Counted from the stretch's first letter, positions 25,237 through 36,974 are shown. The stretch is DNA of 64,000 bases from Rhizoclosmatium globosum (GCA_002104985.1 MCGO01000138.1:36780-100779), one strand, 5' to 3'. The notes: a model not told the origin generated them from the letters alone. Program-made: numbers and translations.

Positions 25237-26994
25237 ATGTCAAAGTTCCTTTCAAAGGCATACAATTTGCGGCACAACTCAGTAGCGGTGCTTTTCCTTA
25301 TATTCCTGATATTTGAGGCCACTTATCATCTATGGAGGGTGTTATTCGCGCCGCGATATCAACATGGAACGGGTCCAGTTTTCTCTTACGAACACGCGAT
25401 GGTAGACTCGTCTTTTTCTCTCAGTCTCCACTAACTATCATACCTAGTCAATCAACGTGACAGAATTCATCTTCTCGCCGACAGCATTTGAGCGACCATT
25501 CAAGCCTCGAGTTGTGACCACTCTGATTCTATCTGGAGCCAGTAAAACGTATATTGACTTCTATGGCATGGCTGTCATGTTCCAGTGCTTTACTTTTCTA
25601 CACAAACCTTCAACGCGACTGGATCCCAATGGAAACACTGAGTTTCTTGTGGTTCTCACATATCGCGTCCCAGAACATTATCGTCAGATTCTTAAACTTA
25701 TGGGTGCAAGATTACTGATTATTCCGCCTTTGATTAATGGATTTGAAGAGGGCTCTCGATATAAGCATATGTACTCCAAACTATATCTCTGGCGACTGGA
25801 AAACATTTATGACAGGTATCAAAGACATTCGTCCATATAAACTCTAGTCTAATTATCGCTTCAAGTATATTATACATTGATGGCGACATCTTTTATTTCG
25901 ATAAGACGCCGACTGATTTTTTCAAAGTATTCGATGAACAGGAAGCGAAGAGACCCGGTGCATACTTTTTTGGAGCAGCTAAAGACTGGGCGAAGGATTG
26001 GCCAGCCTTTGGGCCAATTAATGCAGGAATGATGCTCTTCAAACCATCTCTCTACCATTTCCAGAACCTTCTCAACCTCGCGGGACGGAAAGAATACAAG
26101 GAATACTTTGAACAGCAACTGATTGGGAAGTATTTTACAGAAGACAACCCACATCTCTACACCCCGCTGAATCCGTTTTATAACGTCATGCACTTTGGAG
26201 AAAGAACTCCAGAAGAACTTAACCAGACTATTGGCTATCATCAAAAGTTTTGGAACAGAGAGACTGAAGTGAACGGCCTTGTCGTCAAGTTTACGGAATG
26301 GGCGTTGGTGATGCAACAGCTGCGCCGTCTACAACTTGACATTTATCGAAATCCGAACATCGATGAGAGGAAAATACCTCCAAGGCTACCTGTCGTCCCG
26401 GTAGTTCCTGAAAATTACATGATTTGGGACCAAGTGAAGGTTGCATCAACCATGTTTGAAACAATCGCAATACTTTCTTCGTCCATGACCCATAAGCGGG
26501 TATTACAGAGTAGAGAAACCTACGCTGAGCGATATAGTCAAGCGTACCATACGGTATTCCACGCTTCAGTCTTACCCAACCACCCTCATTCCCCTGCCGC
26601 CAACAACTTTTTGAAGGTTCTTCAATCAATCAATCAGCTCTTTAAAACATATGATTGGGTCTGGTATACACACGAACCTCAATTGTTGCTTGAACATGGA
26701 ACCCCCTTTCATGTCCCTCTTTCCACACTTTATAGTACGACCGAAAAAGACCTGATTCTCATGGAAAATGAGTGCAATGAAGAGGATTCAGTTATGTCGT
26801 TTGTGATACATAGTCGCTTACGGAATTTCATTGAAGCATTCCTTGGCGAAATACGAAATACACCATATTCCAACCTTGGAGAAGGCGACAGCACCATATG
26901 GGGCATATTTCTAAACTACATGGATGGAGAATATGAATATGTTGAAAGAAGAGACGTGGACGAATTTCCAGAATGGATTTGTGTCAACGAATAG
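25237..26994 (+). CDS. GT8-family glycosyltransferase, type II membrane protein
   Basis: Three exons (25237-25401, 25448-25815, 25866-26994) give 553 residues. A short cytoplasmic N-terminus (MSKFLSKAYNLRHNS) is followed by one membrane anchor (VAVLFLIFLIFEATYHLW), so it is likely a Golgi enzyme. The catalytic region looks like glycogenin-type GT8: TTLILSGASKTYIDFYGMAV, VLTYRVPEHYRQILKLMGAR and, assembled across the second intron, SILYIDGDIFYF, whose DxD coordinates the metal and nucleotide sugar; then PINAGMMLFKPS. Plausible job: transfer of a hexose to a glycoprotein or glycan. The C-terminal 200 residues have no recognised domain. Convergent with the helicase gene; the stops are about 6 bp apart. 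Confidence 0.83.
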
Positions 26995-27000
26995 ATCTGT

Positions 27001-29443
27001 TTATTCAGTATTTCCACCTTTCTTTCCACCCTTCACAAGAGCAGCCAACCGCTCCAAAGCTCGCTCATATGCAAACTTCAAACCTCCATCGGCAGCCTCA
27101 ACATCAGAAACCTTGACACGCACCACACCCTTCCCTTCACTCCTCGTAACAGCAGACACAACCTCCTTCTTAAACCACCTCGCCTCCTTTTCTTCAACAA
27201 TACTCCACGCTTGTCCTTCCCTACCGCACGTGCAGTTCGTCCAACACGGTGCACATACGTCTTGACACCTCCACTCGAACTCGGAACATCATAATTCACA
27301 ACCCCTTTCACACTCTCTCCCAAATCCATTCCACGCGCCATGACGTCTGAACAAACAAGCGCTGTGATTTCTCCGCGTGCGAAACTTGTGATTAGGCGTT
27401 TACGGTCTGCGGTGGATAGGTCGGAGGATATCGCGCGGGCGGTAATGGCGGTGGTGGTGTGGATGTCATGAGTGTGTTTACAGATTCGATGAGGGAGGCG
27501 AGACGGTGTGCTGATTCGACGGAACGGGTGAAGATGAGGAGACCTGTCAATCGACGGTGAAAAAGGAGGTGGAGGAGGAGTAACGGTTTCGTAGATGTGG
27601 AGTCTGCGACAATCATGTGCTCTGTGAGAGTTGGTGGTGCGTTGTATTTTTCGATGGAAAGATCCTCTTCGACTGGTTCGTCTTGATCCATTGGATCCGC
27701 ACCTTCTTCATTAGAGGCTGAAATAGACGGAGCGGATGAGACGGCGATGTATGAGGGATTTACGAGTTGAAGGGAAGCGATCTTTTCAGGGTTTCGTGTC
27801 AGAGTGGCAGAAAACAGAAGTTTTTGAAGCGGTGTATGGTGTCTAATCATATAACTTCCATTTTTGTTGCGTGCATGGCCGTCATCCAGCTGTGTAATTT
27901 GTTCGTGTCGAAGTGAGACGACGTTGTGCAGTGGCATCCCCAGTTCATCTACTTTAAAGCCCAACTGCTTCCATTCGAGGCCCAAGTTGGAAGGCTGTTG
28001 ATTACTGACTGATTCGGGACAGCAACCGCTTGCCAAATATCGGTCATAGCGACTCTTGGAGTGGGCAGTAATTCCCCCTTCTTCGTCCGCAAGAGAAATT
28101 CCGTCACCATCAATCAAATCCTCTTTCACACCTTTCAGCACCATATTTAGCCAACCTTGATAGTCTTGAACAAGCAAGCGATCAGCCTATGGGGTCCAAT
28201 ATCGAAATCAGTATATATACTGAAGTCACCAAAACGATTCATACCTCATCTAACACCAAGAAACGAAGGTGTCGCAATGAAAATCCAGGAGTACCTTTTA
28301 AATGGTCTGTCAAACGACCAGGAGTTGCAACCAACACATCCACTTTACAGCATCGACCGTCATTCATGATCCCTTCGGTCCCAACATCTCGTCCACCAGT
28401 TTCTACAAGCATTTCTTGTTCGGCATGAAAGCTCATTGAACCCGTCACAACACCTATCCGAATAGAACTTCCCTTTGAGACTTGTTCCAGCGTTGTTTTG
28501 ACTTGAACAGCCAAATCACGTGTGGGAACAACAATTAATGCACGCAGGCGTGGAATAACGCGTGCTGTAGTTGCGGCAGAAGAGGCAGAAGTAGAAATCA
28601 AGTATTCGAGAATGGGTAGGACGTAGGCAAGCGTCTTTCCAGAACCTGTTGCAGAAGAGACGAGAAGATCTCCAGGAGGTGTACGAGGAGAAGAAGAGTA
28701 TCGAGAAAGTAACAGTTTGGGAATTACAGCTTGTTGGACGGGAAAGAGGTGGTGGATATCGAGAGCGGCAAGGCGAGCTTGAGTATGTTTTGAGAGATTA
28801 TACGCTGGGTTTGCAGTGCTTGATTCAGGGGTCTTTGTGGAGAGTGTTGAGGGAATACGCGTTGGATTTGCAAGCCATTGGGGCAGACCCTGTGACTTGA
28901 GGTTCGAGTGCAATTTCTTTGCAGGAGAGGCATCAGCAAAGAGGTATGCATTTGGATCCACGGTTCTTCTGTCTGCTCTTGTTCCTCTTCTTGAGGAACC
29001 ACCTCATCATCCACAACCTCTTTGTCCTCCAATGCAACAGCATCTTCATGAATCTCTGCATTACTTAAAGATTCTTCCAGCAGAGGATCGCGCGTCTTCC
29101 TATCCAGTTTCGCCTTGTTTTTGACACCACCGCGAGATCGTTTCGGCTTGTCGTCCACGGTGTCTCTCCGGCGGCGCTTCGGCGATTCGTCTTCGAACTC
29201 TGCTGCTTGGGCGTCGGTGGCGTTGGGCTTGTCGCCGCGCTGTTCGTCGAGTTGGCGCTCGAGGTCAACGGCCCAGCGCTTCTTCTTTGTTTTGAGTGCC
29301 CGCCAGTCAACTTTGCCGGTGCTTGTTAGTGGCGCGGTTGGAGCTGCGGTTGCGCGAACTGCGGTGCGTGTGGGGGCGGTGCTTGGTGCGGGCGGAGGAG
29401 GCCGTGGCTTGGACTCATCGCCATATCGCTCGACTTTGAACAT
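27001..29443 (-). pseudogene. DDX51/Dbp6-like DEAD-box RNA helicase with three frame breaks
   Basis: Nucleolar ATP-dependent helicase of the Dbp6/DDX51 group, needed for 60S ribosome assembly in yeast and animals. Start at 29443 (MFKVERYGDESKPRPP), then a basic/acidic disordered region, LPQWLANPTRI, Q-motif FPVQQAVIP, ATGSGKT, PTRDLAVQ, TPGRL, DEAD read across an intron (VLDE/ADRLL), SATLTRNPEKI, LIFTRSVESAHRL, SDVMARGMDLG and HRVGRTARA. The frame must change near 28960 (between EQTEE and VDPNAYLFADA), near 27475 (after LASLIES) and near 27224 (RTARA to GREGQAW); each is explained by one missing base beside a short homopolymer. The repaired frame ends KGGKKGGNTE at 27001. I call it frameshifted; assembly error is more likely than true decay because all motifs survive. 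Confidence 0.75.
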
Positions 29444-29685
29444 TTTAGAAAAAAAGAAAGAGAGGAGGGAAACGTAACAATAAAACATACATTCTTTCTT
29501 CTAACGATAGTATTATTGAGATAAAACTTACGTGTACGGCAAGGAGACGGAAGCATTGTTGGAGATTGTTGAAGCTTCTCTTTCAGAGTTGTTGAAAACT
29601 GGAAGTTATGCAAAAACTCTAAACAAATACGTTTGCTGTTTTATTGTTGCGGAACGAACTAGTACAAGAATAAACACTGCGAAAT

Positions 29686-31092
29686 TTAAACATTAGGGTG
29701 CCCGGAAACAACCCACTCTCCATCCGCCCTCCTCCTCGCAACAAACGAATTATCTTCTGATGCTTTACTTGCCCGACTCTGTCCCGAAACCGTCCTCTGC
29801 AACGCAATTCCAGTCCCACTAACACCAACACCAGGCAACACATTCATGGCAGGTGGTCCAACAGCCTTCACAGCAACACCTTGCAGCCGATCATCCTCAC
29901 CCCCAACGTTATCCAAATCCGCATCCCAATCCTCATCCACAATCACAACAGGCTTCTGTCTTCCGCGTGTGAACTGAGCAATCACTCCAAAAACGACAAC
30001 ACCCGCTCCAATCACAGTTCCAAACACAATCAAGACAATCATTCCTGTTGAGAGCGTGTTGCTGCTGCCAGCACCACCCTGGTCTCCGACGTTACCATTG
30101 TCAAGGACAGCACCACTTCCCGCTGTTGTCGTTGTTTTGATATCGACGGCAGTTGTAGATGCGGGGATGACGGGGAGGTCTGTCAAATCGCCGTTGAATG
30201 TTGGGTTGACGACGTCAGGTGTGATTGTTTGGTCCATGATCGCGGTACAGGTGCTGCATGCTGGAATACAAGTCTTGTTGGAAGGGAATGGAACTGGTGG
30301 GAGTGGTGGACAGCAAATGTTTGGGTTTCCGTTTTGTATACTGTTGGTAAAACAAAGTGTTACGTACGGAATTTATCATATTTTTGGGACGGGCTTACAT
30401 TTTTGTGGGTGAGTAATATGTTAATCCTCCTTGTGAATCTAATCCAGGCCATGGATTTAACAGCGGGTTGTATGAGACGTCGCTGTCGAGTGTTGGGTGA
30501 GGATTGGTGCATTCCAGCCTTGCAGAACTATAAATAACTCACACTGTTCCTGTTCTTGGTGGGAACCATTGGCCTCTTGCAAGTGCATTCCCATGTAAAG
30601 AATTGTTTGTCAGGCTCCTGCCAGTACGAGTTGTAAGGATTTAATGAGTGGTTGGAACAGTTCAAAACCATGTAGTTTAAACTTACAATGAGAAAAAGTC
30701 AATAAAGCCATCTGTTCCGTCCATAGTAAAGAAGGCGGGTAAGGAGCCAAGCGTTATTGGCGGGTTTGAGATGGCACTGTTTCAACAAGCTTGCTTCAGA
30801 TCAACTCCCTTCCTCGGCATGGTTAAACGTATAAGACTTACATGGAATAGATGGACCATCTTGAAGCATTCGATAAGAAGCATGTGGCCGCAACGGTGGA
30901 CTCCTTTGGAATGGTGACTACAAACTTGCAGCCACAGTTTGTCCAGTAGTCATTGACTGAAGTTTGATTGGTTGTTTTGAATCCCCATGCCCCAATGAAT
31001 GATTGAAGATTGGAGCAGGCGGCAGGAGTGATCTGCGCCCATGTGGTGGTGGCCAGGAAGAGTAGAACTGAAACCAGTTTGATGGGATGCAT
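29686..31092 (-). CDS. Predicted cell-surface protein A: signal peptide, Cys-rich/LRR-like ectodomain, one TM
   Basis: Five exons, about 380 residues, from the ATG at 31092. Signal peptide MHPIKLVSVLLFLATTTWAQ; a cysteine-bearing N-terminal block (ACSNLQSFIGAWGF, CGCKFVV, ATCFLSN); an LRR-like middle (SLTNNSLHGN, DVSYNPLLNPWPG); a second Cys cluster (NICCPPLPPVP, CIPACSTCTA); a Thr/Ser/Gly-rich stalk; one membrane helix (GMIVLIVFGTVIGAGVVVFGV); and a cytoplasmic tail of about 95 residues with acidic and serine-rich parts. No catalytic domain, so adhesion, matrix or sensing roles are possible, but this is inference. The downstream gene at 31268-32421 is a paralogue with the same order of blocks. 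Confidence 0.78.
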
Positions 31093-31267
31093 TTTTTTTT
31101 TGAATGAATCAAAAATAGAACAAATGAAAAAGAGAAAGTTTATAATGTAGGAGACCTGGAAGACCAAAGTAACAAAAATGACAAGAGCTTGTGTGATCGA
31201 GGGAGACTATTCAGAAATTCGCCACAGAAAGAAAAAAAAGGAAACAATCAAGATAATATAAGATTAA

Positions 31268-32421
31268 TCAAGCACGGACAGTGTTGAATCCATCCTTATC
31301 CGCCTCAAGCTCTACATCATCGTCCTTGAGCTGCACAGGCTTTTGGTTCCTTCTCACAATGTAAAAGTAGACTCCCATCAAGAGACCGCCACCAAACATC
31401 AAAGCAGCCAAGAAAAGGACGAAAATAGTTCCTGGTGCATTGATGGGACTGACGTAAGGAACGAGAGTTGGTTTCACGTAGACACCAACAGTTGAAGTTG
31501 CAGCGCCTGAGGAAGAGTCAACAGGCTGAGTTTGTGCCGGTTGAACAACCCCCGCAGTAGTGGCTGTGGCTCTTGGAGCCGCAATACCGGTAGTTGAAGC
31601 GATTTTAGCACCGGAAGCGGAACACGCTGGGAGAGTGGAAGGAACACATGAGATACCAGCTTGAACTGGGCAACATAGTTGTGAATCGCCATTCATAGTG
31701 ATTGTAGTGAATGAGAGGTTTGGCACAGTGCCCTGAGAGTTTAATGCTGGCCATTGGGCGAGGTTTGGGTTGTTGGAGATATCACTGTTTATGATTTTAA
31801 GGGGGGGTTGAGTGTGATTGAAGGGCAAAGCGGAAGTGGGGCTTAACGTACAATGCACTGGTACGGGTTGGGAGCTCTTCGGCCTGGAGGAGAATGTTTC
31901 CGGAGATTGCGTTGTTTGTGAATGAGCTGGATGTGAAGGGGAACAGATAGGGTCAATAAAGTGTCTGTTAGCCACAGAACTTGGGACTCACAGCCTCTGC
32001 AGCCACTCGAATCCCACTGCATTCGATGGAGTGGACAGAAGAACAGGTGGGAAGGAGGACAAGGTTGTCGGCGGAGCGGAGACGGAGCTGTGGGAGACAG
32101 GCATTGATAGCCAAGGTCAGCAAGACACCAACCCACCCAAACACCCAAACACACAAAGAACAAACACACGCACATCGACTGCACAGACCACGGCACAGTT
32201 GGATCCGTTGGCTGGTAACACGTGGCGCCCGCACTCGCCGAGCCCGTCGCAGTCACCGAGAACGAGCATCCGCACCCGGTAAACGCAGGGTTCACAGCCG
32301 CTGTGTCCGCTGTCGTAAACCCAAACGACGTGAACACTGAACGCAGATTCGAACAGCCTGTGGCAGAGATCTGTGCCTGCACTGTGGCTGCAAGGACAGC
32401 CGCGACGAAGAACACTTGCAT
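31268..32421 (-). CDS. Predicted cell-surface protein B: paralogue of the previous gene
   Basis: Four exons, about 310 residues. Signal peptide MQVFFVAAVLAATVQAQ from 32421 (an in-frame ATG ten codons upstream would spoil it). Same layout as protein A: GCSNLRSVFTSFGF, CGCSFSV, an LRR-like SFTNNAISGN and FDISNNPNLAQWP, the Cys pair in QLCCPVQAG followed by CVPSTLPACSASG, an Ala/Thr-rich stalk, a membrane helix (GTIFVLFLAALMFGGGLLMGV), then RRNQKPVQLKDDDVELEADK. The tail is much shorter than in A. The stretch between the first two introns (SVSAPPTTLSSFPPVLLST) is proline-rich and unlike A. Its promoter overlaps the inverted-repeat element beginning 36 bp upstream. Confidence 0.78.
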
Positions 32422-32456
32422 TCGGTCAAGTGATTTGGGTGCAAAAAACAATCAAT

Positions 32457-32818
32457 TAAAGCAAAGAGCGAAAAAGTTGCTCCTTTCAAATTTCAAATTC
32501 AAATTCAAATTCTAATTCTAATTCCAATCCAAACCTTCCATATTGCAGCACTAACGTCAACAGCTAGGTTTGAGAGATAATCATTCTTTGTCTTGACAAA
32601 AACCTTCTTGTTGCCACAGTGACCAAGTAGATGAATGTGGATTGTACATCAGGGCAATGGATTGGAAGGTCGTATCAACAAAAGGCACTCTTTTGAATTC
32701 ATCTGTGTCTATTTCAGGCCATCAACAACAGCAAGGATGCTTGTCTTGGTTTTTGAATTTTGAATTTTGAATTTGAATTTGAATTTTGAAAGGGGCAACT
32801 TTTTCGCTCTTTGCTTTA
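32457..32818. mobile_element. MITE-like element with 53-bp terminal inverted repeats
   Basis: The left end (32457-32509) and the inverse of the right end (32766-32818) match over about 53 positions with two mismatches; the outer 24 bases (TAAAGCAAAGAGCG then AAAAAGTTGC) are perfect. The inner part of each arm runs into an AAATTC-type simple repeat. The interior of about 255 bp has no coding potential. The outermost TA on each side could be a TA target duplication, as in Tc1/mariner-derived elements, but because it is part of the palindrome this cannot be proved. A second copy was not seen in the window. Confidence 0.5.
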
Positions 32819-33499
32819 GACGGATCTTTGGAAATCGATTTAACTCTGAAACACTGAAATAGAGAAACAATGCGTAGCTCTCATCCAATCGACATGGGAT
32901 AATGGGATAACAGATTCATTATTGCAAAATTGATTTGTCTGAAACAAACGATGCAACGGAATGTGGGTGAGAACGATTCAATATATCGATCCACTTGGCT
33001 GAAATGGGAAAAGTGGACGGATAAACTCTCTTCCTTACTTGAATGCAGTTACCAGTACATGGCAATGTAGACTAGTTTGGTACCCCAGTCGTCAGTGGCC
33101 CACGCGGGCCTCCTTGACTCGTACTCCGCCTCGCCGCCAAAGCACGTGCTCCGTGTTTCCGTGTCCCCGACCTTGACCGAGCAGGTTTCGCGTACATAGA
33201 ATCAGCTGAGAATCAGCGTACGTTTTTGAGAAGCCTCGACTTTAACCTGATTTCGAGGCATCGTTGGCTTCAGTGCTTCTTCGTTTCAGATTATTTGGAG
33301 GCGTCGGTGGTGGCGTAGAAAGTTATGAGTTGGTTGATTGCCGACACGGCCAACCGTCGCACAGACATCACAGTAGCCTGCGAGAACAGTCACCTCGATA
33401 TCAAATAACTCAAATAATCATGGTGGAACACGTCCGATTATGTGGTAAGTAGAGAGAAGAATTTCGAAAACTTCCGAAAAACCATCGAAAAACGACAGA
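32819..33499. other. Intergenic upstream of the TTLL12-like gene
   Basis: About 680 bp with no supported gene. A possible non-coding 5' exon ends at about 33445 before GTAAGTAG, with an acceptor (CGACAG) directly before the start codon at 33500; an ATG inside that exon (33420) does not continue into the gene after splicing. The rest holds nothing I can identify. Confidence 0.45.
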
Positions 33500-34272
33500 A
33501 TGGCAGAACTGGAACAGAGCTTAGACGAGTTTCTTGCAGCTAATACGACAACACTTGAAGCGTCTGGAATGCCTAGAAGGCTATGGGCCAGTATCTGGGG
33601 CAGAATTGAAGGTACCAACCAGTTTGCATCAAACTTACTGGGGTACTCATCAGCATTCCAGCAAACAAGCTCGGCTCAATCAACCCCACATCCGAGGAAA
33701 AAGAAAACATCTTCGACTTGGCACTTGTGAATGAAGTCGTTTGTGTGGTCGCTGGAAAGCCTTTGATCCCAAGAGCAGCTGTTGTTGTGTACCCTCACGA
33801 ATGGACATTTACTGACAGGAACCAGGCAAGAGAGCATCTGACCAACTCACCACAGCTTGTCAGTGCTTTGAGCTCACTCATTATGTCTGTCAACGTGATG
33901 CAGGGAATTGGCAGTGAAACTGTCAACGATCATATTCAACACATTATGGATAACCTGCACCGAATCGCATTCTCATATGACATTACTGGAGTTTCAGCAG
34001 ATGGAGAGAGTGATGAAGTCAAGACTCTGCATTATTGTGTTGTCTCTGATCCCTTTGGGCCTGCCGTGATTCCAGAGTCACCAACTGGAAACCCGATGCT
34101 CACTGGATTTGCCTTTGTGGATCAGAGAACGTTTAAGGGATATACTGTCTTCTATCCAGGATGGATCAAACCCGACAGTGATGGACCTGTGATGCCTGAA
34201 GATGATGATGAGGACACGATCCCTCAAAACTGCATTATTACACGTAGCGCGTTGAAGCCTTTCTCGGCGTAA
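33500..34272 (+). CDS. Stand-alone TTLL12-type N-terminal domain protein
   Basis: Two exons (33500-33611, 33662-34272), 240 residues. Its segments align in order with the N-terminal (SET-like) half of tubulin-tyrosine-ligase-like protein 12: SLDEFLAANTTTLEASGMPR/LWASIW against the family's EFxxxHxxxLxxSGxPxxxW, then NEVVCVV, VVVYPHEWTFTDRNQAREHL, a helical stretch, LHYCVVSDPFGPAV and AFVDQRTFKGYTVFYPGW. The protein stops after an acidic DDDDEDT and IITRSALKPFSA, with no tubulin-tyrosine-ligase ATP-grasp domain, and none follows downstream. The acceptor is TTCCAG at 33661, required to read ANKLGSINPTSEE. It may be a binding module or a remnant; homology is by eye and moderate. Confidence 0.6.
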
Positions 34273-34784
34273 TTATGGGTTGAATGATTGTTTCATAAAG
34301 ACCATCCTTTTTCACCAAACATCTTGATTACTGTCACTTTCTCAAAACCGTCTCAGCTCCTTCAGGTGATCTCCAACGTCTTAAATTGTTTAAATAAGTC
34401 ACGAGCCTCGTGAATGACTTCAATTTGAGAACCCTTGCAAGAAACACAACTTGTTGGAGGTAACGCGTATCCGATCTGGCTATGGTTGCCTTTTCGATCA
34501 GAGTCGAAAAGACTGTTTTTTAATAGTTGAATCTCCTTTTTTCCAATCTACGCCGTTCTCTTTTAGCATGGAACTTGGAACACATGACTTGATCGCTTTT
34601 GGGGCTTCTCCTCCTGGACAAGTAGGGACGACTGAGGCACGACGCAAGTCGGTTGATTATTATCTTCGTAAAAATGAGTCTGTTTCCACGCAGTCTTTCT
34701 TCTCTCCAATTTGCTGATAAACTTGGAAGAAAAAACGTCAAACCCTTTTCTCATTTCACCTGACACCGGTTACAAGTTCTTTCC
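34273..34784. other. Intergenic between TTLL12-like and MBOAT genes
   Basis: About 510 bp. A short frame from an ATG at 34569 (about 49 codons) lies just after a TTTTAG acceptor-like site, but it has no recognisable similarity and may be part of a leader. No other gene seen. Confidence 0.4.
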
Positions 34785-36917
34785 ATGTCAGCTCTAGAGA
34801 ACCTTTTGGAAGCTGCGGCTAAGCAGCTTTCAATGCCCACTGATGGTTGGTTCTTTTATTGCGATCATGAACACATTAGCTAATCGACTCTGTCAGTTCT
34901 GAAGGGCGGATTCATTCTCACTGGTAAACCACTTGACGCTGATTACAATTCCTTGATTTCTAATGATACTTGCAAATAGCTGCCTACCCTCTGTGCATCT
35001 TCTATGCTCTGATCCCTGCGAATGCTCGCACTCTTCGACACATCTTTTCCATTCTTGCCTCCTGCACTCTCTACTTGTCCCTCTTTTCGCTTTCTGGGTT
35101 CATTGAACTCATGGCAATGTGTTGCATCGTTTACTTTGGGGTGTATGCATTCAAATCAAACTCATGGATGCCAGTTGTCATGTTCTATTACGTTTTGGGC
35201 CACTTTTGCGTCCGTCTCTTCATTGTTCAGATTCTCTCAGATTCAGCCAAGGTGCGTGTGTTTCAGTGAAAGCTGGTGAATAGGGGAACAATTTGATGTG
35301 CTGGATAGTGGTAGTGTTGGAGCCGAGAGATAACATCTGAAAAGGATCCACATTCGCAGATCGGTGAATTATCTGCGATATTTGGAAAGTCGGTGACTTC
35401 TATACACAGTGAACCCCCGGATCAACCTCACAAGATTTTTAGCCTAAATTTGTTATGATGCACATGGGGAGAGTTTGTAACCTTTCATCATACAGAAATT
35501 CGATGCAACTACTCCTATGATGGTTCTCGTGATCAAATTGACATCATTCGCATGGAACGTGTACGACGGCACAAAAGATGACAAGGTTAGTGGGAACTAT
35601 AATTTCAAGAATTGACTCTAACCAAAACTAGGACGTTATCCCTGAACTTCGATCTCGTGCGATCCGAAAGTACCCTGGATTTTTGGAGGTGAGAGGAAAG
35701 ATACCTCGGCTATCTGATCTCTGACAAACTCACCAACTCCAGTTCTTTGGATACGTCTTTTTCTTCGCTGCTTTCCTCGTTGGTCCTGCTTTTGACTTTA
35801 ACGATTACCGTGAATATACGAATGGAGAAGGTGTCTTTTCGACAGTTACGGAAAAGGGACAGAAGAAGAACATGCCATCCCGTGTTTGGCCCACATTGAA
35901 GTGTTTGCTTGGGGGAATCGCTTGCATGGGTATTTTCATCAAGTTTTCCAAATCGTACGATTACAGTGTTTGTGCAACTGAAGCGTTTGCTACTGAATGG
36001 CCATTTTGGAAGAGGTAATTGTGGTATTGGTATCAATTACGACAAGCTGCCGATATTGAGTCTTTGCATCAGATTCTTGTTTATGCAAGCTGCCGGACTT
36101 GCCGCTCGATCTAAGTTTTATAGTAAGCGTCCCTTAACATCACCATCTTCCTCGCATAGTTTAACAAGAGTCATTTACTAGCTGCCTGGCTACTCTCTGA
36201 GGGTGCTTGTAACCTTGTCGGAATTGGATACTCTGGAATTTCTCCCAAAACCAACAAACCTGTTTGGGAACGAGCGTGCAACGTCTCAATCCTTGGCTTT
36301 GAGTTGGCAGAAAACCCAAAAGTTCTTATTGACAACTGGAACATGCGCACTGGATTCTGGCTCAAGAGCTGCGTTTACTTGAGAATGGTGAAGCCTGGAC
36401 AGAAGCCTGGAACCTTGGTGACGGTTACGACGTTCTTGGTTTCTGCTTTGTGGCATGGATTCCGTGAGTTTATTTTGTCTTTATATTTCTGCGTGTGCTT
36501 TGAAGCTTGACAAATGTGAACGTAGATCTTGGTTACTACCTGACGTTCTCAATGGGTGCTTTGTACTCCATGGTTGGCCGAACTCTCCGAAGAAACGTCC
36601 GTCCCTTGTTCATCGAACCATCAAAATGGGCCCCATACAAACCCATTTACGATTTCCTTGGCTGGTTCATGACTTGGACATCCATCAATTTCATTGCCGC
36701 TCCATTCGCATTATGGGCTCTTGACAAAAGTCTTGTGGCCTGGTACGCTGTTGGATTCTATTCGTTGATTGGACAAATTGTGATTTATGTTGGAATGGAA
36801 TTTTTGGGTGGAGCCAAGTTTGCGAGAAGTCTTTGGAAGACTACTGGTGCGCTTTCTAGAGCGGTTTCTGAAGATGCGATTGCACGTGTTGATGAAGATG
36901 AGAAGAAGCGGAAATAA
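34785..36917 (+). CDS. MBOAT lysophospholipid acyltransferase, copy 1 (Ale1/LPCAT type)
   Basis: ER multi-pass enzyme transferring fatty acyl-CoA to lysophospholipids. Nine exons are inferred. N-terminus MSALENLLEAAAKQLSMPTD/VLKGGFILT/AAYPLCIF; then PANARTLRHIFSI, NSWMPVVMFYYVLGHF, PMMVLVIKLTSFAWNVYDG, GYVFFFAAFLVGPAFDFNDY, FLFMQAAGLAARSKFY, LLSEGACNLVGIGYSG. The catalytic Asn region is LIDNWNMRTGFWLK and the catalytic His lies in TFLVSALWHGF followed by GYYLTFSMGAL, both as in Ale1/MBOAT1/2/5. The C-terminus is basic (DEDEKKRK). One intron just before SLCIRFLFMQAAG must be spliced to keep frame. The paralogue at 51578-53131 lies on the far side of the transcription-factor array. Confidence 0.88.
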
Positions 36918-36974
36918 GTATTCCAGGTTGAGAGAAATATTAATAAATTGATTGACTTTTAAAGTGTGTTGGAA

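Noticed and set aside
27001..29443. Unrecognised introns as the cause of the helicase frame changes
   Set aside because: Candidate donors and acceptors near each break either give the wrong phase or delete conserved motif V/VI sequence; only a one-base change keeps the motifs.
32480..32800. AAATTC-type simple repeats as a centromere or telomere-like tract
   Set aside because: They are only a few units long and form the inner part of two inverted arms; no extended array exists.
34451..34717. Open frame of about 88 codons upstream of MBOAT copy 1
   Set aside because: It has no family features, crosses an acceptor-like TTTTAG, and its first half is low in coding character. At most the last 49 codons after 34569 could be real.
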